A DNA stretch of 35,637 nt from Bacillota bacterium. GTDB taxonomy: Bacteria; Bacillota; Limnochordia; Darwinibacteriales; Darwinibacteriaceae. Every line of letters begins with the position of its first letter. Positions within the stretch are counted from its first letter, which is position 1. Under the pieces are notes generated by a model. That model did no database searches. It was not told the origin of the DNA and saw only the letters and a list, made by a program, of their open reading frames with translations. The stretch is from positions 1-35,637 of the forward strand of contig JAAYRS010000117.1 in assembly GCA_012518645.1 (NCBI GenBank). Reading direction: 5' to 3'. The position numbers were made by a program, and so were the translations under genes. This document shows, piece by piece, positions 1-9,526 of the stretch.

Positions 1-36
1 ACCCCGAGATTCTTACGGCTTTGTAGGAGAGATGCG

Positions 37-288
37 ATGGCTTTCTTGAATTTAGGTCAATTAGTTACTTCCAAGAAGGGTAGAGACTCTGGTAGAATGT
101 ATGTGGTGGTTGGTTTTTGTGATCAAGGCTACGTCCAGGTGGCTGACGGAGTTGTCAGAACGAGGAAGAGGCCTAAAAGGAAAAACATTAAGCATTTAGT
201 GGTCCACAAAGTAAATTTGGGATCAGAAACGTTTCAAGACCGGGACATTCGGGAATTTATAAAAATGCATAGTTTTACGGGGATATGA
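37..288 (+). CDS. KOW domain-containing RNA-binding protein (L14e-like)
   Basis: 83 aa basic protein, N-terminal '[21 protein letters not shown]' KOW-like motif, directly upstream of infA as in many Clostridia. Confidence 0.75.
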   Translation: MAFLNLGQLVTSKKGRDSGRMYVVVGFCDQGYVQVADGVVRTRKRPKRKNIKHLVVHKVNLGSETFQDRDIREFIKMHSFTGI

Positions 289-310
289 GGAGAGGAGGGT
301 CCAACTTAGT

Positions 311-529
311 ATGGCTAAAGATGAAGCTATTGAAGTTGAAGGTACCGTTGTGGAACCATTGCCTAATGCAATGTTTCGCGTCGAATTAGAAAATGGGCAT
401 AAGGTACTGGCCCACATTTCAGGCAAAATGCGGATGAATTTTATCCGAATCCTGCCTGGAGATAAAGTAACCGTTGAACTATCCCCCTACGATCTAACGC
501 GGGGGAGAATTACGTATCGTAAAAAATAA
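311..529 (+). CDS. infA: translation initiation factor IF-1
   Basis: [72 protein letters not shown]. Confidence 0.98.
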   Translation: MAKDEAIEVEGTVVEPLPNAMFRVELENGHKVLAHISGKMRMNFIRILPGDKVTVELSPYDLTRGRITYRKK

Positions 530-543
530 GCTAGAGCGGCTAA

Positions 544-672
<129 letters not shown>

Positions 673-700
673 GGATAAGAAAAAGGGGGTGTTTCTATCA

Positions 701-1066
701 ATGGCACGTGTTGCAGGTGTGGATTTACCTCGCGATAAGCGAGTTGTGATAGGTTTGACAAGTATCTACGGCGTGGGACGTAGTTCCGCTGAGAAAATTG
801 TTGAAATTTGTGAAATCAGCCCCGAGACCCGGGTGCGGGATCTTACAGACGAACAGGCCAGCCAAATTCGGGAAATTATTGAAAAACAGTTTTTAGTTGA
901 AGGCGATCTGCGCCGAGAAGTAAACATGAATATAAAAAGGCTGCGGGATATCGGTTGTTACCGTGGGATTCGCCATCGACGCGGTTTGCCGGTGCGCGGG
1001 CAGCGGACCAAAACCAACGCTAGGACCCGTAAAGGACCGAAAAGAGTTGCCGGCAGAAGAAGGTAA
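701..1066 (+). CDS. rpsM: 30S ribosomal protein S13
   Basis: [33 protein letters not shown]...; start moved to ATG at 701. Confidence 0.97.
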   Translation: MARVAGVDLPRDKRVVIGLTSIYGVGRSSAEKIVEICEISPETRVRDLTDEQASQIREIIEKQFLVEGDLRREVNMNIKRLRDIGCYRGIRHRRGLPVRGQRTKTNARTRKGPKRVAGRRR

Positions 1067-1091
1067 GCTGGACTGAAAGGAGGAAATTCTA

Positions 1092-1487
1092 ATGGCAAGA
1101 CCACGTAGAGGCCAGCGCGCCCGCCGCCGGGAGAGAAAAAATATTCCGGTGGGAATTGCGCATATCCGTTCCACGTTTAATAATACAATTGTGACCATTA
1201 GTGATTTGCAGGGTAATGTTATTTCTTGGGCGAGTTCAGGGAATATGGGTTTTAAAGGGTCCCGTAAAGGCACCCCTTTTGCGGCCGGGATGGCTGCTGA
1301 ATCAGCTGCCGCCGCCGCTTTGGATCATGGTGTGCGGGAAGTTAGTGTTTACGTAAAAGGGCCCGGTGCCGGCAGGGAAGCTGCTATTCGCTCCCTGCAA
1401 GCGGCAGGTATTGATGTGACCACAATCAAGGACGTGACGCCCATTCCTTACAACGGCTGCCGTCCGCCCAAACGGCGCAGAGTGTAG
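1092..1487 (+). CDS. rpsK: 30S ribosomal protein S11
   Basis: [46 protein letters not shown]...[11 protein letters not shown]. Confidence 0.98.
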   Translation: MARPRRGQRARRRERKNIPVGIAHIRSTFNNTIVTISDLQGNVISWASSGNMGFKGSRKGTPFAAGMAAESAAAAALDHGVREVSVYVKGPGAGREAAIRSLQAAGIDVTTIKDVTPIPYNGCRPPKRRRV

Positions 1488-1529
1488 TTTAGTTCGGCCC
1501 AGGCGTTAGCGAAGGAGGGTGCAGGAACT

Positions 1530-2471
1530 ATGATTGAAATTGAAAAACCAAGAGTTGAGCAAGTTGAATTGACCGACAACTATGGTAAGTTTGTAGTAGA
1601 ACCGCTGGAACGGGGTTATGGCATCACATTGGGCAATAGCCTCCGTAGAATTCTGCTTTCTTCTTTACCGGGGACGGCGGTGACTTCTGTTCATATTGAC
1701 GGTGTTTTACACGAGTTTTCTACCATAGAAGGAGTTGTGGAGGACACTGTCGATATCGTGCTTAATCTTAAGAAACTACTGGTTAAGCTGCACGTCGACG
1801 GCCCGGTGACCATTCGAATTGAGGCCGATCAGGAGGGGCCTTTGCTGGCCGGAGATATTACAACCGATCCTTCTGTGGAGATTCTTAATCCGGATTTGGT
1901 TATTGCTACTTTGCAAAAGGGTGCTCAACTAAATATGAATGTGACGGTAGCAAAGGGGCGGGGTTATGTAAGCGCCGAGCGAAACAAAGATCCCGAACAC
2001 CCCATTGGGCTTATTCCCGTGGATTCCATTTTTACACCGGTAAACAAAGTAGTTTATTCCGTAGAAGACACGCGGGTGGGACAAATTACCGACTACGACC
2101 GTTTAGTCTTAGAAGTTTGGACTAATCGCGTTATTGCCCCTGATGATGCAGTAAGCCTGGCAGCGAAAGTTCTTATGGAGCACATTAAATTGTTTACCGC
2201 CCTTACAGATGATGTGGCCGATGTGGAAATTATGGTAGAAAAACCGGAGGAAAGCATTGATCGGCTCATGGAAATGACCGTGGAGGAACTGGATCTTTCG
2301 GTCCGTTCTTACAATTGCCTGAAACGGGCAGGTATCAATATAGTTGATGAATTGGTTCGAAAAACTGAAGAAGATATGATGAAAGTGAGAAACCTGGGCA
2401 AAAAATCCCTGGCGGAAATTAAGGGCAAACTTGATGAACTAGGGCTTTCACTGCGCAAATCTGATGAATGA
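1530..2471 (+). CDS. rpoA: DNA-directed RNA polymerase subunit alpha
   Basis: 313 aa, RpoA N-terminal ([31 protein letters not shown]) and C-terminal domain ([17 protein letters not shown]). Confidence 0.98.
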   Translation: MIEIEKPRVEQVELTDNYGKFVVEPLERGYGITLGNSLRRILLSSLPGTAVTSVHIDGVLHEFSTIEGVVEDTVDIVLNLKKLLVKLHVDGPVTIRIEADQEGPLLAGDITTDPSVEILNPDLVIATLQKGAQLNMNVTVAKGRGYVSAERNKDPEHPIGLIPVDSIFTPVNKVVYSVEDTRVGQITDYDRLVLEVWTNRVIAPDDAVSLAAKVLMEHIKLFTALTDDVADVEIMVEKPEESIDRLMEMTVEELDLSVRSYNCLKRAGINIVDELVRKTEEDMMKVRNLGKKSLAEIKGKLDELGLSLRKSDE

Positions 2472-2485
2472 GGTAGGTGAGGGAG

Positions 2486-2824
2486 ATGAGACTCAGGAAA
2501 CTAAGCCGTACTTCCGGCCATAGGCGGAGTTTACTAAAAAATCAAGTGACCGCCTTAGTCTTGCACGGCCGGATCGAGACTACAGAAGCGAAAGCAAAGA
2601 GTATTAAACCATTAGCTGATAAAATGGTTACCTTAGGCAAGAGGGGGGATTTGGCTTCCCGTCGCCAAGCTGCCGCTTTTTTGGTAGACCCAGCAGCTGT
2701 GCAAAAGCTTTTCGATGATCTGGCGCCTAAGTACGAGGAGCGCAGCGGCGGTTACACCAGAATCCTCAAAACCGGTGTTCGCCGCGGTGATGCGGCACCC
2801 ATGGCGATCATTGAATGGGTTTAG
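2486..2824 (+). CDS. rplQ: 50S ribosomal protein L17
   Basis: [38 protein letters not shown]; start at ATG 2486. Confidence 0.96.
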   Translation: MRLRKLSRTSGHRRSLLKNQVTALVLHGRIETTEAKAKSIKPLADKMVTLGKRGDLASRRQAAAFLVDPAAVQKLFDDLAPKYEERSGGYTRILKTGVRRGDAAPMAIIEWV

Positions 2825-2841
2825 ATTTTTACCAACAAGGC

Positions 2842-2874
2842 CGCAGAGGAATTTCCCTCTGCGTTCTCTGTTTT
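2842..2874 (+). terminator. putative terminator/attenuator between rplQ and ecfA1
   Basis: CGCAGAGG...CCTCTGCG perfect 8-bp stem followed by interrupted T-run TTCTCTGTTTT. Confidence 0.55.
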
Positions 2875-2899
2875 GAGATGGCGTTGGAGGAGGGAAAGG

Positions 2900-3745
2900 A
2901 TGAAAACACCATTAATTAAGTTTTCCAATGTTGATTTTGTTTACAGCAAAGGCAGCACCTCCGAAACACTCCAAGCTCTGCGTGATATTAATTTAGAAGT
3001 TTATAAAAACGAGTTTGTAGCTGTTTTAGGTCATAACGGGTCCGGTAAATCTACCTTGGCCAAACACATGAATGCTTTATTAATACCTACTTCCGGCCAG
3101 ATAGTGGTTTCCGGATTGAATACCAAAGACCAAGAAAACGTCTGGAAAATACGTCAAAAAGTTGGCATGGTGTTTCAAAATCCGGACAATCAATTAGTCG
3201 CCACTACTGTGGAAGAAGATGTTGCTTTTGGTCCCGAAAATTTAGGCATCCCTTCTTCAGAAATTCGAAAAAGAGTGACGGAATCTCTGAAGGCGGTAGA
3301 TATGCTTGAATACAGGCTTCATTCACCCCACCAGCTTTCCGGCGGACAAAAACAAAGGGTAGCTATTGCGGGTATGATTAGCATGCGGCCGGAATGTATT
3401 GTGCTTGACGAACCAACTGCCATGCTTGATCCTGAAGGCCGCCGGGAAGTTATGCAGACCGCGCATAGGTTGAACAAGGAAGAAGGGATCACTGTTGTCC
3501 ACATTACCCATCACATGGACGAAGTTATCGACGCCGATCGGGTTTTAGTCATGGACAAAGGTAAAATTGCACTTCAGGGCGTTCCCCGCCAAGTTTTTAG
3601 TCAAGTTGACCTTTTACGCCGCCTGGATTTAGATGTACCTCAGGTTACCGATTTGGCTCAGCGCTTGCGCCGGAGGGGCTGTGCCCTTCCAGCGGACATA
3701 CTTACTGTTAATGAAATGGTGATGCATTTATGTCCATCAAATTAG
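2900..3745 (+). CDS. ecfA1: energy-coupling factor transporter ATPase
   Basis: Walker A GHNGSGKST, signature LSGGQKQRVAIAG, Walker B CIVLDEP; start ATG 2900 after GGAGGGAAAGG. Confidence 0.93.
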   Translation: MKTPLIKFSNVDFVYSKGSTSETLQALRDINLEVYKNEFVAVLGHNGSGKSTLAKHMNALLIPTSGQIVVSGLNTKDQENVWKIRQKVGMVFQNPDNQLVATTVEEDVAFGPENLGIPSSEIRKRVTESLKAVDMLEYRLHSPHQLSGGQKQRVAIAGMISMRPECIVLDEPTAMLDPEGRREVMQTAHRLNKEEGITVVHITHHMDEVIDADRVLVMDKGKIALQGVPRQVFSQVDLLRRLDLDVPQVTDLAQRLRRRGCALPADILTVNEMVMHLCPSN

Positions 3746-4599
3746 AAAACGTGTCCTATAGTTATTTAGAAGGGACACCCATGGCCAAGACAGCCCTAAA
3801 CAAGGTTAGCTTAGAAATTGAAGATGGCGAATTTGTGGGTTTGATCGGTCCCACGGGATCGGGTAAATCCACTTTGATCCAGCATTTTAACGGCCTGCTC
3901 CTTCCCTCTTCCGGAAAGGTTTTTGTGGACGGGGTAGACCTTGCTAAAAAAGATGTCTCCTTGCGTTTAATTCGCCAAAAGGTAGGCATGGTTTTTCAAT
4001 ATCCTGAACATCAGTTGTTTGGGGAGACTGTTTTAGAGGATGTGGGTTTTGGGCCCCGCAACGGCGGGTTGGCAGAAGAAGAAATAGTGGAGCGGGTCAA
4101 AGAAGCTCTTAACTTTGTGGGCCTGGACTACGAGGGCCTAAAGGATCGTTCTCCCTTTGAGCTTTCCGGTGGTCAAAAACGGAGGATGGCCATAGCCGGG
4201 GTTTTGGCTATGCGTCCTTCAGTGCTGATTCTCGATGAGCCCACGGCAGGCTTAGATCCCGCCGGGCGCCAAGAAATTTTAAACGAGATTAAAGCCCTTC
4301 AGGAAACAAGAGGTATTACAGTTGTCTTAGTCACGCACAGCATGGAAGATGTGGCCCGCTTGGTAGATCGTTTGATTGTCATGGAAAAAGGGGCGATTAT
4401 CCTTGATGGAACACCCTTGGAAGTGTTTCGCCAAGTGGAACGCCTGCGGAAAATAGGGTTGGGTGTGCCGAAAATTACGGAACTGATGCATGAACTAAAA
4501 AAACGCGGCCTAGATGTTAATACCGACATTTTCCGAGTCGAACAGGCAGAAGAGGAAATTTTGCGCGTACAGGGGTGGAAAAAGCATGACCATGTTTAG
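3730..4599 (+). CDS. ecfA2: energy-coupling factor transporter ATPase
   Basis: Walker A GPTGSGKST, LSGGQKRRMAIAG, overlaps preceding ORF; order ecfA1-ecfA2-ecfT. Confidence 0.93.
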   Translation: MSIKLENVSYSYLEGTPMAKTALNKVSLEIEDGEFVGLIGPTGSGKSTLIQHFNGLLLPSSGKVFVDGVDLAKKDVSLRLIRQKVGMVFQYPEHQLFGETVLEDVGFGPRNGGLAEEEIVERVKEALNFVGLDYEGLKDRSPFELSGGQKRRMAIAGVLAMRPSVLILDEPTAGLDPAGRQEILNEIKALQETRGITVVLVTHSMEDVARLVDRLIVMEKGAIILDGTPLEVFRQVERLRKIGLGVPKITELMHELKKRGLDVNTDIFRVEQAEEEILRVQGWKKHDHV

Positions 4600-5383
4600 G
4601 AACATCACAATTGGTCAATTCATTCCGGGCAATTCCGTCATTCATCGTTTAGATCCGCGGGTTAAGATTATTATTGCCGCGATTTTAATTGTCTTATTGT
4701 TCTTAGTAAAGACATTTTTAGGATACGGGCTTGTTGCTTTAGGTATTGCGGCCATAATCCGGTTTTCCGGGATCTCCTGGAGATTTGTTTTAAAAGGGCT
4801 GCGCCCGCTCTTAATTATTCTTGTTTTAACTGTTTCCCTTCATTTGTTTATGACGGAAGGGCAGGTTATCTTCAGGATTTGGTTCTTGAAAGTTACCTGG
4901 GAAGGCCTGCTGCGGGGTACAATGATGGGCGCCCGTTTACTCCTTTTGGTAATGGGTACTTCTCTTTTGACTTTGACCACTTCCCCCATCCAACTTACGG
5001 ACGGAATCGAAAGCCTGCTCAAACCCGGTAGGAAAATAGGTATTCCTGCCCACGAATTGGCGATGATGATGACTATAGCTTTGCGGTTCATCCCCACTTT
5101 GTTGGAAGAGACGGAGAAAATTATGAAAGCGCAGATGGCGCGCGGTGCGGATTTTCAAAGCGGGGGTATCCTTAAGCGGGCCAGAAGCCTAGTCCCTCTT
5201 TTGGTCCCCTTATTTGTGAATGCTTTTAGAAGAGCTGATGAACTGGCCGTTGCTATGGAAGCCAGAGGCTATCGGGGGGGAACGGGGAGGACTAAATTCC
5301 GGGAACTGCATTTTCAAAAAATAGATCTGGCAGCCCTCACAGTTGCGGCAACTTTTGCCTTAATTGTAGGCATTATTTTTTAG
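4586..5383 (+). CDS. ecfT: energy-coupling factor transporter transmembrane protein EcfT
   Basis: MTMFRNITIGQFIPGNSVIHRLDPRVKI..., 'AMEARGYRGG' coupling motif; start at 4586. Confidence 0.93.
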   Translation: MTMFRNITIGQFIPGNSVIHRLDPRVKIIIAAILIVLLFLVKTFLGYGLVALGIAAIIRFSGISWRFVLKGLRPLLIILVLTVSLHLFMTEGQVIFRIWFLKVTWEGLLRGTMMGARLLLLVMGTSLLTLTTSPIQLTDGIESLLKPGRKIGIPAHELAMMMTIALRFIPTLLEETEKIMKAQMARGADFQSGGILKRARSLVPLLVPLFVNAFRRADELAVAMEARGYRGGTGRTKFRELHFQKIDLAALTVAATFALIVGIIF

Positions 5384-5393
5384 AGGCGATCTT

Positions 5394-6134
5394 ATGGATA
5401 CTTATTGTTTAAAGGTTCAGTACGAGGGGACTGCCTATTCCGGTTTCCAAATTCAGCCTGATCAGCCCACGATCCAGGGAAAGCTGGAGGAGGCTTTAGC
5501 TAAATTAGCCACGGAACGGATCCGGGTAGTGGGTGCCGGGCGTACAGATGCCGGTGTCCACAGCGAAGGTCAAATAGTCAGCTTTCGCAGTTCCGGGCTT
5601 ACCGTCCCCACCGCTAAGCTGCCTTATGCCTTAAACAGGCTGTTGCCCGGGGATATCCGAGTTGTCGGCAGTGAAAGGCGGGCTAAAAATTTCCACGCCC
5701 AACGGAGCGCTTTGGAAAAAACCTACCGCTACCAAATATACCAAGGGCCGTTTCCCAACGTGTTTTGGCGGCGCTATGCCCTCTGGGAAAGAAATGACCT
5801 CAATTGGCCGGAGATGGAGCGCTGCTCCCGCTTGCTAGTGGGCACTTTGGATTTTGCGGCTTTTGCCGCCAGCGGCAGCAGTGTTAAAACAACTGTCCGC
5901 AGTATGCACCAGATTGAGCTGGACTGGGAAGGGCCGCTGAAAACCATTAGGTTTACGGCAGACGGATTTTTGTATAAAATGGTGCGCAATTTAGTAGGTA
6001 CTTTACTTGATGTGGGCCGGTGCAAAGTGGGTGCTAAGGATATAGAGGCTCTTTTGGCCAGCGGGGATCGCCGTTTGGGCAGTGCCACCGTTGCTCCTCA
6101 GGGTCTGTTTTTGGAAAGCGTTAGATACGCTTGA
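5394..6134 (+). CDS. truA: tRNA pseudouridine(38-40) synthase
   Basis: VQYEGTAYSGFQIQP..., catalytic 'GAGRTDAGVHSEGQ' motif. Confidence 0.96.
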   Translation: MDTYCLKVQYEGTAYSGFQIQPDQPTIQGKLEEALAKLATERIRVVGAGRTDAGVHSEGQIVSFRSSGLTVPTAKLPYALNRLLPGDIRVVGSERRAKNFHAQRSALEKTYRYQIYQGPFPNVFWRRYALWERNDLNWPEMERCSRLLVGTLDFAAFAASGSSVKTTVRSMHQIELDWEGPLKTIRFTADGFLYKMVRNLVGTLLDVGRCKVGAKDIEALLASGDRRLGSATVAPQGLFLESVRYA

Positions 6135-6159
6135 CACCCTCCGCGGAGTGTTATAAAAT
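6131..6159 (+). promoter_or_regulatory. sigma-A type promoter for rplM-rpsI
   Basis: TTGACA (6131-6136), 17-nt spacer, TAAAAT (6154-6159); the -35 overlaps the truA TGA stop. Confidence 0.6.
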
Positions 6160-6180
6160 TGAAGTTGGCAATTTTACTTA

Positions 6181-6229
6181 AAAGCCTGTTAAGGTCATAC
6201 ACAGCCCCGTTTGTGCCCTTTTCGGCTTA
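6181..6229 (+). ncRNA. putative structured 5' leader of rplM (L13-leader-like)
   Basis: Nested pairing AAGCC(6182-6186)/GGCTT(6224-6228) enclosing CACA(6200-6203)/TGTG(6212-6215), between promoter and rplM. Confidence 0.35.
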
Positions 6230-6266
6230 AAGATAAATTTACGGGACAAAGGGGGGGAATCCCAAA

Positions 6267-6701
6267 ATGAAAACCTATAGTGCAAAACCAGAAGAAGTTG
6301 AAAGAAAATGGTACCTTATTGACGCTGAAAATCAGGTTTTAGGCCGTTTGGCTTCCCAAGTTGCCTCAATTCTAAAAGGAAAACACAAACCTATTTATAC
6401 GCCGCATGTGGATACCGGTGATCATGTCATAGTGATTAACGCCGAGAAAATTCGCTTGACAGGCAATAAATTACAAGGCAAAAAATACGTCCGGCACAGC
6501 GGATATATCGGAGGGATTAAAACGGTTACTGCCGGTGAATTATTGAACCGCCATCCGGAACGTCTGATAAAATCCGCTGTTCGAGGTATGATTCCTCATA
6601 ACAGGCTGGGCCGAAAGATGATTAAAAAACTAAGGGTTTACGCAGGCGATCAACATCCGCATCAAGCTCAAATGCCGGAAACCCTAGAGTTAAAATACTG
6701 A
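6267..6701 (+). CDS. rplM: 50S ribosomal protein L13
   Basis: [54 protein letters not shown]. Confidence 0.98.
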   Translation: MKTYSAKPEEVERKWYLIDAENQVLGRLASQVASILKGKHKPIYTPHVDTGDHVIVINAEKIRLTGNKLQGKKYVRHSGYIGGIKTVTAGELLNRHPERLIKSAVRGMIPHNRLGRKMIKKLRVYAGDQHPHQAQMPETLELKY

Positions 6702-6743
6702 TTGGGATCTGGTTTAAATCCTAGGTGAAGGGAGGCAGGCTGA

Positions 6744-7148
6744 ATGGGTGCCGTTCTAAGAGATGAGGTCAATTACGGGACTGGCAGAAGGAAAAAATCA
6801 GTTGCTCGAGTCCGAATTATTCCAGGTAATGGCAACATTACTATTAATAAAAGAGATATAAACGATTATTTTGGGAGAGATGTGCTCCGTACCATGGTGC
6901 GCCAACCTTTAGTTATCACGAATACTGAGGGTAAGTACGATGTTGTTGTCAACGTTCACGGCGGGGGCACAACTGGCCAGGCCGGTGCAATCCGTCACGG
7001 GATTTCCCGGGCTTTGATTACGGTGGACGAAGACTTGCGGGGAATTTTAAAGAAGGCGGGCTACTTAACCAGAGATCCGCGTATGAAAGAAAGAAAGAAA
7101 TACGGTTTGAAGAAAGCGCGGAAAGCACCGCAATTTTCCAAGCGTTAA
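6744..7148 (+). CDS. rpsI: 30S ribosomal protein S9
   Basis: [25 protein letters not shown]...[17 protein letters not shown]. Confidence 0.98.
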   Translation: MGAVLRDEVNYGTGRRKKSVARVRIIPGNGNITINKRDINDYFGRDVLRTMVRQPLVITNTEGKYDVVVNVHGGGTTGQAGAIRHGISRALITVDEDLRGILKKAGYLTRDPRMKERKKYGLKKARKAPQFSKR

Positions 7149-7153
7149 AGAGA

Positions 7154-9232
7154 TTACCCGGGAATGCTCCCGGGTTTTTTGTTTTCCTCTTCAGATGGAC
7201 TTGGCTCTTCGGGTTCGGTAGGTTTAGGGCTCGGTTCTTCCGGTTCAAGAGGGTCCGGGACGGGTACCTCCGGTTCTTCGGGGGCTTCCGCGGGCGGAGG
7301 CTGGGGTTCCGGGACAGTAGGCGGCGGCGGCGGTTCAGTTATTGGCGGCTCCGGCCGGGCCGGCGGCGGGGCTCCCGGGGTTGTGGGCGGTTCTTGAGGA
7401 AGCTTGGCCCGGGGAGGAGGCGCGGGGGCTTGGGCGCAAGGGGCAAATTGGACCGGCGCAGTACCCTTCAGAAAAGCATCCCTTTCTGTCTGAGGGCAGC
7501 GGCTGTTAGCCAAAAGGCCGGTAAAAACATCGATGAGGATATTTGTTTCAACGTTTTCGGGCACCTCAAATTCTCCTTTTTCGATTTCTTCCGCAGCTTT
7601 TTCCACGAACTCTGCCCAAATTTGCCTGGCTAAAGGAGGGGTCTCTTCTTCCTTATTCTCCTGCTGCTTTTGTACTAAAACACCGCTGATTAAAGCGGGT
7701 GTATAGCCTAAGCACCACTCTAGGCTGCCGTCTTGGGAAAAAGTCGTGCTGAAGGCGGCGGGCTGGTCCAGCTCTAAAGAATTTGTCATCAAAAGGTCGG
7801 TTAATAAATAAGCTTGTTCCGGGGACATAATCTGTTTCGGGGTCGGAGTTTTGTAATCCAATATTTTCCGGCCTTGGGCGTTGTTAACTTGAAGCAAGGC
7901 TTGGGCCGGGATAAAATTGCCTTTGTTGGCAAAAGGGAGAAAGGCTTGGGTCAGGTCCAAAAGGCTTAGCGGGCGGGGGAGATCCCCCATTACCAGGGCC
8001 AAATCAGCTTTACTTCGATCCAAATCCAAATTGAGCTCCTGGGCGAAATCTAAAAAGGCGGGTACACCCAATTTATCTAAGGTCCAGGCGGCCGCAGTAT
8101 TTAAATCCAAAGTAAAAGCGTGTTTCATAGTGACAGGGCCCCAATAGCGTTCCCCGCTGTTTTCAATACTAAAACCATTAAAATCCTGGGGGGCATCCTC
8201 CACTAAGTGATTTTGGGCCCAGCCTTCTTTTAAAGCCAAGGCATAAATCAAAGGGCGAAGGGTGGAACCCACTTTCTGCCGGCCTGCAGTGGCCAAGTTT
8301 TCCTGCTCTTCTTCATAGTTTAGGCCTCCGCTCATAGCTAAAATTCCCCCGGTTTGAGGATCTAAGGCCACTAGGGCACCTCCGGCGTTATGCTCTTTGA
8401 AAATACTCTCAGCTGCGTTCTGCAGTTTTAAATCCAATGATGTTTGGACCTCTAAGCCCCCTTGAAGAACCTGTTCCCGGCTGAGATCTTTTTCCAGCCG
8501 GCGCTGGACATAATCGGCAAAGTGGGGAGCGGCTCCCCTGCTATGGTGCCGGGAGGTAAGAGGTGTCTTTTGGGCTCGCTCTCGCTCTTCTTGGCTGAGA
8601 TGTCCATGCTTGTGCATTTTTTCTAAAACCAAGCCGCGCATTTCCATGGCTTTTTGAGGGTGGGCAAAGGGGGAAGCTTGTTCAGGCTCCTGGACCAAGG
8701 CGGCCAAAAGGGCACTTTCCTCTAACTGCAATTCTTGTACAGATTTACCAAAATAGGCTTGGCTGGCCGCGGCGGCCCCATAGCTGTCTTCACCAAAATA
8801 GGCTCGATTAAGGTACATCTCTAAAATCTCCCTTTTAGAATAGCGCCGTTCTATAACGGTGGGCAGGATTGCAAGTTTTAAGCGGCCCCAAGCCCCCTTG
8901 GGCTGAAAAAGTTGCTGTGCCAGGCGCTGAGTGATTGTTTTGGAGTTTTTAGAGAAGCCTTGATGTTCTTGAAAACGTTCGTCTTGGAAATCTATTATAG
9001 CTGTTTGCAGCTCCCGGGGTATTTTATCTAAAGGGGTGAAAATGATCCCAGTGCCCAGGTGTGCAATCATCGTCCCATCGCGATCATGCAAGATTGCCCC
9101 GGATTGGGGCTCCTCTTTATCGGACTCGGCCAGGACAGCCCGGGCCTGAAAAAACAAGCCGATTGTGCCGGCTAAAAGCACGGCCAGCAGGCCGGCAATT
9201 AAAACCAAATATCTTTTTTTAATTGTCCTCAT
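7154..9232 (-). CDS. class A penicillin-binding protein-like (GT51 + transpeptidase folds), predicted catalytically inactive, Pro/Glu-rich C-terminal tail
   Basis: GT51-like TITQRLAQQLF, YSKREILEMYLNRAYFGEDSYGAAAASQAYFGKS; transpeptidase-like GGALVALDPQTGGILAMSGG, GSTLRPLIYALAL, LGYTPALISGVLV. Start at ATG 9232 with CAGGAGGAAA RBS rather than 9397. Confidence 0.85.
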   Translation of the reverse strand: MRTIKKRYLVLIAGLLAVLLAGTIGLFFQARAVLAESDKEEPQSGAILHDRDGTMIAHLGTGIIFTPLDKIPRELQTAIIDFQDERFQEHQGFSKNSKTITQRLAQQLFQPKGAWGRLKLAILPTVIERRYSKREILEMYLNRAYFGEDSYGAAAASQAYFGKSVQELQLEESALLAALVQEPEQASPFAHPQKAMEMRGLVLEKMHKHGHLSQEERERAQKTPLTSRHHSRGAAPHFADYVQRRLEKDLSREQVLQGGLEVQTSLDLKLQNAAESIFKEHNAGGALVALDPQTGGILAMSGGLNYEEEQENLATAGRQKVGSTLRPLIYALALKEGWAQNHLVEDAPQDFNGFSIENSGERYWGPVTMKHAFTLDLNTAAAWTLDKLGVPAFLDFAQELNLDLDRSKADLALVMGDLPRPLSLLDLTQAFLPFANKGNFIPAQALLQVNNAQGRKILDYKTPTPKQIMSPEQAYLLTDLLMTNSLELDQPAAFSTTFSQDGSLEWCLGYTPALISGVLVQKQQENKEEETPPLARQIWAEFVEKAAEEIEKGEFEVPENVETNILIDVFTGLLANSRCPQTERDAFLKGTAPVQFAPCAQAPAPPPRAKLPQEPPTTPGAPPPARPEPPITEPPPPPTVPEPQPPPAEAPEEPEVPVPDPLEPEEPSPKPTEPEEPSPSEEENKKPGSIPG
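7156..7180 (+). terminator. rho-independent terminator for rplM-rpsI, inside the 3' end of the convergent PBP-like CDS
   Basis: ACCCGGG-AATGCT-CCCGGGT then TTTTT. Confidence 0.85.
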
Positions 9233-9510
9233 TTCCCATCTTTCCTCCTGAAAGATAGTATTTGCCCGGAAGCTCTCTTCCATGCGCCCCGCCGGAGGCG
9301 ACAGGGAGTAAATGTTTAAAACAGGATTATCCGGTATGCCCGGATAGCGCACGCTTTGCAAATAGAACGCACTAATCTGTCCGGCGGATCCTGCCAATAT
9401 CTAAAAGGCGCGCTGTAGAGGCCCTTTTCGTGGCAGTTCCACAAATTTAGCAGGGCGCGGATAAAACAGGACATTTCTCCTTCAAAGCTGACAATTGCAA
9501 CTTCTTCCAA
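9232..9510 (-). pseudogene. possible remnant of a small DsrE-like cytoplasmic protein
   Basis: TTG start at 9510 behind GGGGGGAG; 'MEEVAIVSFEGEMSCFIRALLNLWNCHEKG' and 'SICKACAIRA' recall a clostridial small-protein family, but the middle looks deleted and a family-like C-terminus (RMEESFRANTIF) continues in another frame. Confidence 0.35.
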
Positions 9511-9526
9511 TTATCTCCCCCCTCTT

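Noticed and set aside
2900-5383. ECF transporter module next to ribosomal genes as novel
   Set aside because: ecfA1-ecfA2-ecfT-truA-rplM-rpsI is the common Firmicutes arrangement.
7164-7397. Plus-strand Gly/Ser-rich ORF of 77 aa
   Set aside because: Antisense of the Pro/Glu-rich PBP tail; composition is explained by the complementary codons.
9233-9397. N-terminal extension of the PBP-like ORF to 9397
   Set aside because: ATG 9232 has a good RBS and begins the basic-TM signal anchor; the extension looks like remnant sequence.
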